DNA of 9,421 nt from DATAFF01 sp036257595 (GTDB taxonomy: Bacteria; Pseudomonadota; Alphaproteobacteria; Rhizobiales; Aestuariivirgaceae). The stretch is taken from assembly GCA_036257595.1 (NCBI GenBank), contig DATAFF010000002.1:1-9421 (forward strand). The letters are read 5' to 3'. The position numbers and the translations under genes were made by a program. Shown one piece after another: positions 1 to 4,301 of this stretch (positions are counted from its first letter, which is position 1; each line of letters begins with the position of its first letter). The notes beneath the pieces are model-generated. The model saw nothing but the letters and a program-made list of their open reading frames with translations. It searched no databases and was not told the DNA's origin.

Positions 1-426
1 GCCGTTTCCATCAGCGGAATGGTGGCGGGGATCGGGGTGCTGGGTTTCGTCCAGGGCGCCTATTCGACCGAGGTCATGAGGGCTGCCATATTGGCGGTGC
101 CGGTGGGGCAGATCGACGCCGCGCGCGCCTTCGGCATGAGCCCGTTCAAACGCTGGCAGCGGATCATCATCCCGGCGATGCTGCCCTATGCCATTCCCGG
201 CCTCGCCAATCTCTGGCTCATACTCACCAAGGATACGGCGCTGCTGGCCGTCGTCGGCTATAGCGAGCTTGCCCTCGAGACGCGGCAGGCCGCCGGCGGC
301 ACCAAGGCCTATTTCACCTTCTATGTCGCAGCGGGCGCCATCTACCTCGCCATCACCCTCCTCTCCAACCAAGTTTTCCAGCGGCTCGAGCGCCATCTGC
401 GCCGCGGCATGCCGCGGCATCATTGA
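1..426 (+). CDS. Polar amino acid ABC transporter permease, HisQ-type, 5'-truncated by window edge
   Basis: Inner-membrane permease subunit of a type I ABC importer for polar amino acids or opines. The frame is open from base 1 to the TGA at 424-426, so the N-terminus lies outside the window; the ATG at 19 is an internal methionine. The visible 141 codons contain the cytoplasmic EAA loop (AARAFGMSPFKRWQRIIIP), which docks on the ATPase subunit, followed by the typical LWLILTKDTALLAVVGYSEL segment and a last membrane helix (FYVAAGAIYLAITLLSNQVF) with a basic tail. The next gene is a paralogous permease starting 9 nt downstream, so the two probably form the heterodimeric membrane channel, as HisQ and HisM do. 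The binding protein and ATPase genes are not in view and probably lie upstream. The substrate cannot be told from the sequence. Confidence 0.93.
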   Translation, partial: AVSISGMVAGIGVLGFVQGAYSTEVMRAAILAVPVGQIDAARAFGMSPFKRWQRIIIPAMLPYAIPGLANLWLILTKDTALLAVVGYSELALETRQAAGGTKAYFTFYVAAGAIYLAITLLSNQVFQRLERHLRRGMPRHH

Positions 427-435
427 GGAGGGGCG

Positions 436-1125
436 GTGGACTGGTCCTGGGTCATCACCTTTTTCCCGGAGCTGGCATGGGGGCTCGTCGTCACCATCGA
501 GCTCCTGGTGTTGTCGGTGGTGTTCGGCATTCTTCTGGCGGTGCCGATCGGGCTGGTGCAGGTGACCGGCCCATGGTACCTGGCGATGCCGGCGCGGGCC
601 TTCTGCACCATCATCCGGGGCACGCCGCTGCTCATTCAGGTGTGGCTGCTCTATTATGGACTTGGCTCGCTCTTTCCCTCGATCCCGTGGATCCGCCACA
701 GCTTCCTGTGGCCGGTGCTCCGCGAGGGCTTTTTCTACGCGGTCCTCGCCTTCACCCTGAGCTTTGCCGGCTATGAGGGCGAGGTCGTTCGCGGCGCGCT
801 GGCCGGGGTGCCGCGCGGCGAGATCGAAGCGGCCCGCGCCTTCGGCATGACGCCGTTCCAGGTGGTGACCAGGGTGTGGCTGCCGCGAGCCATCCGCATG
901 GTGCTGCCGACGTTGGCCGGGGAAACGGTGGTGCAGCTCAAATCGACGCCGCTTGCCGCCACCATCACGGTGATGGACCTGTTCGGCGTCGCCAACATGA
1001 TCCGGCAGGAAACCTACCGGATCTATGAGCCGCTGTTGCTGGTGGCGACCATCTATGTCCTCCTGACCTTCATGATCACCAAGGCCTTGCGCATTGTCGA
1101 GGCGCAGATCCCGCAGCGGCGGTGA
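436..1125 (+). CDS. Polar amino acid ABC transporter permease, HisM-type
   Basis: Second membrane subunit (229 aa, usual size) of the same amino acid importer. I chose the GTG at 436 because a strong ribosome binding site (GAGGAGGGG, 425-433) precedes it and the protein begins at once with the expected first helix. Residues 14-42 form a membrane helix; residues 61-68 (RGTPLLIQ) are the hallmark of the His/Glu/Gln permease family; residues 131-152 hold the EAA loop (EAARAFGMTPFQVVTRVWLP); the last helix is near 197-216. It lies 9 nt after the upstream permease, with the Shine-Dalgarno overlapping that gene's stop, so translation is probably coupled. No ATPase gene follows: the next gene is convergent, with only 14 nt between the stops and no clear terminator hairpin. 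Solute specificity is unknown. Confidence 0.95.
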   Translation: MDWSWVITFFPELAWGLVVTIELLVLSVVFGILLAVPIGLVQVTGPWYLAMPARAFCTIIRGTPLLIQVWLLYYGLGSLFPSIPWIRHSFLWPVLREGFFYAVLAFTLSFAGYEGEVVRGALAGVPRGEIEAARAFGMTPFQVVTRVWLPRAIRMVLPTLAGETVVQLKSTPLAATITVMDLFGVANMIRQETYRIYEPLLLVATIYVLLTFMITKALRIVEAQIPQRR

Positions 1126-1139
1126 AACGGAATGGCTGA

Positions 1140-1514
1140 TCAATCTTCGTGATGCCAGGTCGTCGACACATAGTCGGGGTCCTTCTGGCCCTTCCGCTCG
1201 AAGCGGAGGAAATCGTAATAGCCGCAGCGACCCTCGCCGGGATAGGAGCGGCAGACCCGCGGTCGCGCTTCATAGATCGTGCAGCGGCGCGCGGTGGTGT
1301 CGAAGAAGCGGCAGATGCGGCCGAAATGCGTGTCCTTCTTGCGCCGCATGATGCGACGATAGCCATGTTTCGAGGTGGTGAAGCGGCGCTCGGCTTCCTC
1401 GTCGGTCATGCCGAAATGGCGCGCGATCCGGGCGAGGTCGAAACGCGAGACCACGATCACCGGATAGGAGCAGCAATAGCCCGGGCATTTGAGGCAGTCA
1501 TAAAGCTTCGACAT
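1140..1514 (-). CDS. YkgJ-family cysteine-cluster protein (putative zinc/iron chelating)
   Basis: A 124-aa cytoplasmic protein of the YkgJ family (Pfam PF03692), thought to bind zinc or an iron-sulfur cluster through conserved cysteines; its biochemical role is not established. Eight cysteines are present: Cys7, 10, 14 and 15 form the N-terminal CxxCxxxCC cluster, and Cys68, 78, 88 and 97 the second set, including the family hallmark C-x-IYEARPRVCRSYPG around 78-93. The ATG at 1514 places the first cluster at the normal distance from the N-terminus; a modest GGGAAG-like site lies upstream. The gene starts 24 nt after the LysR stop on the same strand, so it may be read from the lysR promoter, although family members also occur alone. 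There is no signal peptide or membrane segment. Confidence 0.93.
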   Translation of the reverse strand: MSKLYDCLKCPGYCCSYPVIVVSRFDLARIARHFGMTDEEAERRFTTSKHGYRRIMRRKKDTHFGRICRFFDTTARRCTIYEARPRVCRSYPGEGRCGYYDFLRFERKGQKDPDYVSTTWHHED

Positions 1515-1538
1515 TGATGGCGGTCTTCCCGGCGGTGG

Positions 1539-2447
1539 TCAGGCCCTGAGGCTGGCAAAGCGGCGATGAGTCTCCGCCATCTCGACGGTGAGCCATTCGC
1601 GAAAGGCGCGCGCCGGCGCCGACTCCTTGCTGCCCTTCAGGCGGACCAGATTGTAACCTCCCGGCTCGCGAATTTCGACCTGAAAGGGTTTGACCAACCA
1701 ACCTTCCAACAGCGCATCGACAGTCAGGTACTCGTCGCCAAGCGCGAATCCCTGGCCGGCCTCGGCGGCCTCGATCGCCAGATGGTTCTGGAACATCGGG
1801 CCGCGCCACGCCTCGATGCCGCTCACTCCGGCCTCGCGCAGCCAGTCGGCCCACCATTCGCGCGAATAGGTGTGAAGCAATGTGAACTCGCCCAGGTCCG
1901 AGGGCGAGGAGAGGGAGCGCCCCTCGATCAGGTTCGGGCTGCAGACCGGGAACACCGTGAAGCTGGCGATCAGGCCGTGGTCGACGCCGTCCCAGGGCCC
2001 GGCACCCGAGCGGATGCCAAGCTCGAAGGTTCCGGCGTGAAAGTCGGCGAGATTGGCATCGGGGTCGACGGCGAGCTCGATGTCTGGATGGAGGGCGCTG
2101 AAGCGACCAAGCCGCGGCACCAGCCAGCGCGAGGCGAAGCCAGGTTCGACGGTGACCGCAAGCCTTCGCGTCTCGCCGGTTGCCATCACCTCGCGGGTGG
2201 CGGCGGCGAGTCCGTCGAACAGCGGCGTGAGCTCGTGGCCGAAGCGCTCGCCGGCCTCGGTGGGCTCGACGCCCCGGCCGGTGCGGCGGAACAGCTCGAC
2301 GCCCAGCCAGTCTTCGAGATCGCGTATGTGCCGGCTGATGGCGGCATGAGTGACGAACAGCTCTTCGGCCGCCGCCGTGAAGCTGCGATGGCGCTGGGCC
2401 GCTTCGAAGGCACGAAGCGCATTGAGTGAGGGAAGGCGCCGGTTCAT
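1539..2447 (-). CDS. LysR-family transcriptional regulator, GcvA-like
   Basis: A DNA-binding activator or repressor of 302 aa, the usual LysR length. Residues 6-66 are the winged helix-turn-helix (SLNALRAFEAAQRHRSFTAA, then FVTHAAISRHIRDLEDWLGV, then the PTEAGE wing). Residues from about 92 to 295 are the effector-binding domain. The LNALRAFEAA opening and the TxAAISRxI recognition helix place it near GcvA, but nothing here links it to glycine cleavage genes. The ATG at 2447 gives the canonical N-terminus. A TGTAA-N7-TTACA palindrome lies 13 bp upstream of the start, a position suited to autoregulation. The divergent neighbour is a 46-codon ORF, the usual place for a LysR target; a YkgJ gene follows downstream. 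The effector is unknown. Confidence 0.95.
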   Translation of the reverse strand: MNRRLPSLNALRAFEAAQRHRSFTAAAEELFVTHAAISRHIRDLEDWLGVELFRRTGRGVEPTEAGERFGHELTPLFDGLAAATREVMATGETRRLAVTVEPGFASRWLVPRLGRFSALHPDIELAVDPDANLADFHAGTFELGIRSGAGPWDGVDHGLIASFTVFPVCSPNLIEGRSLSSPSDLGEFTLLHTYSREWWADWLREAGVSGIEAWRGPMFQNHLAIEAAEAGQGFALGDEYLTVDALLEGWLVKPFQVEIREPGGYNLVRLKGSKESAPARAFREWLTVEMAETHRRFASLRA

Positions 2448-2460
2448 GTGCCGGACTTTC

Positions 2461-2477
2461 TGTAAGTTTATGTTACA
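2461..2477. promoter_or_regulatory. Candidate LysR operator (T-N11-A palindrome)
   Basis: TGTAAGTTTATGTTACA is a perfect 5-bp inverted repeat (TGTAA/TTACA) with a 7-bp spacer. It contains the T-N11-A pattern (T2463, A2475) known for LysR-type regulators and sits in AT-rich DNA unlike its surroundings. It lies 13 bp from the lysR start and about 80 bp before the divergent small ORF. This fits repression of lysR plus activation of the ORF. Recognised by pattern only. Confidence 0.5.
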
Positions 2478-2556
2478 TGTCGAGTAGGAAAATGCCGTTT
2501 GCGGCGCGGCAGCTCCGCCCTCACATTGTTGCTATGAAGGATTAGGAGATTCGATC

Positions 2557-2697
2557 ATGAACTGGATTTTTGAAGCCTATGCAAATGCTTACAGCGCCGC
2601 GACCATGCTTGGCCAACGCCGGGACAGCCATGCTGCAACTGCGAAATCAAATTGCGGCGACGTAACCCGCGACAACGCCGATCGGCGCCAGCGGTGA
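2557..2697 (+). CDS. Small ORF of unknown function, divergent from lysR
   Basis: A 46-codon reading frame that I do not recognise. It has a strong Shine-Dalgarno (AGGAGA, 2544-2549) 7 nt before its ATG, the best evidence that it is translated. The N-terminal 18 residues (MNWIFEAYANAYSAATML) would make an amphipathic, aromatic helix; the rest is polar and basic with one cysteine (QRRDSHAATAKS, then CGDVTRDNADRRQR). There is no signal peptide and no full membrane span. It lies divergent from a LysR gene across a candidate operator, the standard position of a LysR target. Small DUF1127 proteins are LysR targets in some Rhizobiales, but I do not see the DUF1127 core motif. Its stop lies one base before that of the convergent ridA-like gene. 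It could be a real microprotein or a non-coding transcript with a chance frame. Confidence 0.55.
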   Translation: MNWIFEAYANAYSAATMLGQRRDSHAATAKSNCGDVTRDNADRRQR

Positions 2698-2698
2698 G

Positions 2699-3085
2699 CT
2701 ATCGACGGGCGGCGACCGCCGCCACCTCAACCAGAAATCGCTTGTCGGCGAGGCCTGCCACGACCAGGAGCGTTGCGGCAGGCCTTGCACCTTTGAGCTT
2801 GAGATCGCGCACCTCGCGGTAAAGCGCCACCGCATCCGGATTGGTGATGTAGATGGTGCAGTCGACGATGTCGGCGCTGGTCATGCCGGCGCTTTCGAGA
2901 ATGCTCAGCACGTTGTCCCAGGCAAGCTCGTGCTGCTCTCTTTCGGTTTTTCCGAGATTTCCGGCGCTGTCGACCCCGACCTGTCCCGACACGAAAATCA
3001 GGCGGGAGCCGGCCTCGACTTCAACGCCCTGACTGTAATTGGAAAACGGCTTCGGCGCCTTGGCGGTGAAAAGGTGCTGCGGCAT
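2699..3085 (-). CDS. RidA/YjgF family enamine-imine deaminase
   Basis: A 128-aa protein of the Rid family, which as a cytoplasmic trimer hydrolyses reactive enamine or imine intermediates released by pyridoxal-phosphate enzymes. The fold is visible from the YSQG motif (17-20) through FVSGQVGVDSAGNL (31-44), the helix with HELAWDNVLSILESAGM and the end strand FLVEVAAVA. Arg101 (in ARPAATLLVV) and Glu120 correspond to the active-site Arg105 and Glu120 of E. coli RidA, so it should be active, although Rid subgroups differ in substrate and some lack proven deaminase activity. I chose the ATG at 3085 because GGAG precedes it by about 6 nt; an in-frame ATG at 3100 would add five residues but has no such site. 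It is divergent from ssb with a LexA box between them, and its stop abuts that of the convergent small ORF. Confidence 0.93.
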   Translation of the reverse strand: MPQHLFTAKAPKPFSNYSQGVEVEAGSRLIFVSGQVGVDSAGNLGKTEREQHELAWDNVLSILESAGMTSADIVDCTIYITNPDAVALYREVRDLKLKGARPAATLLVVAGLADKRFLVEVAAVAARR

Positions 3086-3102
3086 GGGATCTCCGATCAT
3101 GC

Positions 3103-3131
3103 TTGACGGGGAGGAGTGGAGCGAACATAAG
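3103..3131 (+). promoter_or_regulatory. Predicted sigma-70 type promoter of ssb
   Basis: TTGACG (3103-3108) matches the -35 consensus in five of six bases. A 17-bp spacer leads to CATAAG (3126-3131), a four-of-six match to the -10 element. Transcription would start near 3138, giving a leader of about 38 nt that contains the ssb ribosome binding site. The -10 lies inside the LexA box. Confidence 0.55.
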
Positions 3132-3137
3132 ACGAAC
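3123..3137. promoter_or_regulatory. LexA (SOS) box in the ridA-ssb intergenic region
   Basis: GAACATAAGACGAAC is an exact GAAC-N7-GAAC direct repeat, the LexA recognition motif known from alphaproteobacteria such as Rhodobacter, Rhizobium and Caulobacter (GTTC-N7-GTTC on the other strand). It overlaps the predicted ssb -10 hexamer, so bound LexA would block RNA polymerase. Its centre is about 46 bp from the ssb start and about 45 bp from the ridA-like start, so it could influence both. At equal base frequencies, a match in either orientation within a 90-bp gap is expected about 0.003 times by chance. Confidence 0.72.
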
Positions 3138-3175
3138 GATCGTGGCTTGGAGGACTGCAAGGAAAGGATGCCGAT

Positions 3176-3661
3176 ATGGCGGGCTCGGTGAACAAGGTGA
3201 TCCTGGTGGGCAATCTCGGGCGGGATCCCGAGGTCAGGCGGATGGCCTCCGGCGAGCCGGTGGTCAATCTGTCGGTCGCCACCTCGGAAAGCTGGCGCGA
3301 CAAGCAGAGTGGCGAGCGCAAGGAACGCACCGAGTGGCACCGGGTGGTCATCTTCAACGAAAACCTCGCCAAGGTGGCCGAGCAGTATCTGAAGAAGGGA
3401 TCGAAGGTCTATGTCGAAGGCCAGCTGCAGACCCGCAAATATACCGACCAGGCCGGAGCCGAAAAATATACCACCGAGGTGGTGTTGCAGCGCTTCCGCG
3501 GCGAGCTCGCCCTGCTCGACAGCCGGGGCGCCGGCGAGGGTGCCGGGGGTGGGTGGCAGGATGATTTCGGGCAGTCGACACCGCTCGATCGGCCGCGCGG
3601 CGATCGGCCGCAGGAACGAAACTCATTTTCTCGGGACCTCGATGACGAAGTGCCTTTTTGA
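3176..3661 (+). CDS. ssb: Single-stranded DNA-binding protein
   Basis: Binds and protects single-stranded DNA during replication, recombination and repair, as a tetramer in most bacteria, and recruits partners through its C-terminal tip. The protein has 161 aa (E. coli SSB 178). Residues 1-112 are the OB fold: SVNKVILVGNLGRDPEVR at the N-terminus, TEWHRVVIFNENLAKVAEQY in the middle with the DNA-stacking Trp, then GSKVYVEGQLQTRKYTDQ. Residues 113-150 are a Gly/Asp/Arg-rich disordered linker, and the protein ends in the acidic partner-binding tip DLDDEVPF. The ribosome binding site GGAAAGGA (3161-3168) fixes the ATG at 3176. A LexA box over the promoter predicts SOS induction. In many alphaproteobacteria uvrA is the divergent neighbour; here a ridA-like gene holds that place. 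No clear terminator follows. Confidence 0.98.
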   Translation: MAGSVNKVILVGNLGRDPEVRRMASGEPVVNLSVATSESWRDKQSGERKERTEWHRVVIFNENLAKVAEQYLKKGSKVYVEGQLQTRKYTDQAGAEKYTTEVVLQRFRGELALLDSRGAGEGAGGGWQDDFGQSTPLDRPRGDRPQERNSFSRDLDDEVPF

Positions 3662-3743
3662 AGTGAAATCTGCCGCTCGTCCGCCCTTAAATTTGCACAA
3701 TCCATAGGCTTTTAAGCGCCGCCTTGACCAGAAGGTGGTAAAC

Positions 3744-3777
3744 TTCGCGAATTCGCGGGGATCCGCTGATTCGCGGA
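3744..3777. repeat. Imperfect hairpin containing a 12-bp palindrome, downstream of ssb
   Basis: Bases 3744-3752 pair with 3769-3777 (core CGCGAAT/ATTCGCG, one G-T wobble). After a 2x2 internal loop, GCGG (3755-3758) pairs with CCGC (3763-3766) around the loop GGAT. The left half also contains the self-complementary CGCGAATTCGCG (3746-3757), and ATTCGCGG occurs twice (3751, 3769). There is no T-run behind it, so it is not a classical terminator. It could end ssb transcription by a Rho-type route, stabilise an RNA end or bind a protein. The rest of the 3662-3820 gap shows nothing clear beyond the binding site of the next gene; TTGACC at 3724 has no good -10 partner. Confidence 0.45.
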
Positions 3778-3820
3778 CATGAGTTGCGTTCACCAACAAT
3801 TCTCTAAGAGGGGACACCTT

Positions 3821-4165
3821 ATGAAAGTATTCCGCACGATGGCGCTCGTGGGCATTCTGTCGGTGGCGGGGCTGGCACCCGCCCAGGCCGGTGAGACCCT
3901 GAGCCAAACGGCACTTCGCGCGCTCTTTCCCGGCACCTTCCATGCCGTGGCTTCGGGCATCGTTCCCTTGAAGATCACCGCGCTCCGCGACGGCTCGCTG
4001 ATCGGTCGCATGGCGTCGCGGTCGGATAAAGGCCGCTGGAGCGTCAGCGGCGGGCGGCTCTGCATTGTCTTCCAGAAATGGCTGTCGGGACGCACCACCT
4101 GCGCCCCGGTCGTGCGCGAGGCCGGCTGGTACCGCGCCGCCAGCGTGCGCTTCAAACGGATCTGA
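3821..4165 (+). CDS. Small exported protein of unknown function
   Basis: A 114-aa protein with a clear Sec signal peptide: Lys2 and Arg5, a hydrophobic core (MALVGILSVAGLAP) and an AQA cleavage site after residue 23. The mature form of about 91 aa should be periplasmic or secreted. Its pattern is an N-terminal helix with TALRALFPGTFHAV, then short strands (VPLKITALRDGSLIGRM, GRWSVSGGRLCIVF) and a closing GWYRAASVRF. Cys81 and Cys94 could form a disulfide. The GTF/DGSL/GRWSVSGG/LC pattern resembles small beta-rich exported proteins I associate with Rhizobiales, but I cannot name a family or function. I chose the ATG at 3821 over the in-frame ATG at 3779 because AGAGGGGA precedes it and it begins the signal peptide exactly. 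It sits between ssb and gyrA on the same strand, followed by a terminator-like hairpin, so it is probably its own unit. Confidence 0.85.
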   Translation: MKVFRTMALVGILSVAGLAPAQAGETLSQTALRALFPGTFHAVASGIVPLKITALRDGSLIGRMASRSDKGRWSVSGGRLCIVFQKWLSGRTTCAPVVREAGWYRAASVRFKRI

Positions 4166-4184
4166 CGGCATTCGAAGCATTCGT

Positions 4185-4217
4185 CCTCTCGCCGCGGCGG
4201 CGCGGCGGGAGGAATTT
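4185..4217 (+). terminator. Terminator-like hairpin after the exported-protein gene
   Basis: CCTCTCGCCGCG (4185-4196) pairs with CGCGGCGGGAGG (4201-4212): 12 bp with a single G-U wobble around a GCGG loop, followed by AATTT. The stem is very strong but the T-tract is short, so it is an imperfect intrinsic terminator. It starts 20 nt after the stop codon and would separate the exported-protein gene from gyrA. Confidence 0.55.
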
Positions 4218-4250
4218 GCGTCTCCTGCGCCAAGACGGGGGATGACACAT

Positions 4251-4280
4251 CGGTGAGTATTCGCTACTCCCTACTCACCG
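4251..4280 (+). other. Inverted repeat in the gyrA leader with two alternative pairings
   Basis: CGGTGAGTA (4251-4259) is perfectly complementary to TACTCACCG (4272-4280) across a 12-nt loop. The loop holds a second copy of the right-arm core, CTACTC (4264-4269), so GAGTA (4255-4259) can instead pair with TACTC at 4265-4269. The element ends 21 nt before the gyrA start. A small CAGG/CCTG hairpin (4281-4291) and a pyrimidine run follow directly. I find no convincing promoter in 4213-4250. Confidence 0.4.
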
Positions 4281-4301
4281 CAGGCGGCCTGTCTTTCCTT
4301 C

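Noticed and set aside
1566..2429. A 287-codon frame antisense to the LysR gene
   Set aside because: Shadow of the regulator's codon bias. The product has no recognisable motif, and the minus-strand protein is a complete LysR with correct domains.
2493..2511. Short inverted repeat TGCCG/CGGCA between lysR and the small ORF
   Set aside because: Only 5 bp with a 9-nt loop in GC-rich DNA; expected by chance and without other supporting signals.
3086..3340. An N-terminal extension of the RidA-like protein up to 3340
   Set aside because: It would run through the ssb promoter and into the ssb coding region, and the extra residues are unlike the Rid family. The ATG at 3085 with GGAG gives the standard 128 aa.
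4242..4256. A four-codon upstream ORF (MTHR) in the gyrA leader, preceded by GGGGG
   Set aside because: Very short and without an attenuation-type codon pattern. It could be chance, so it is not listed as a gene.
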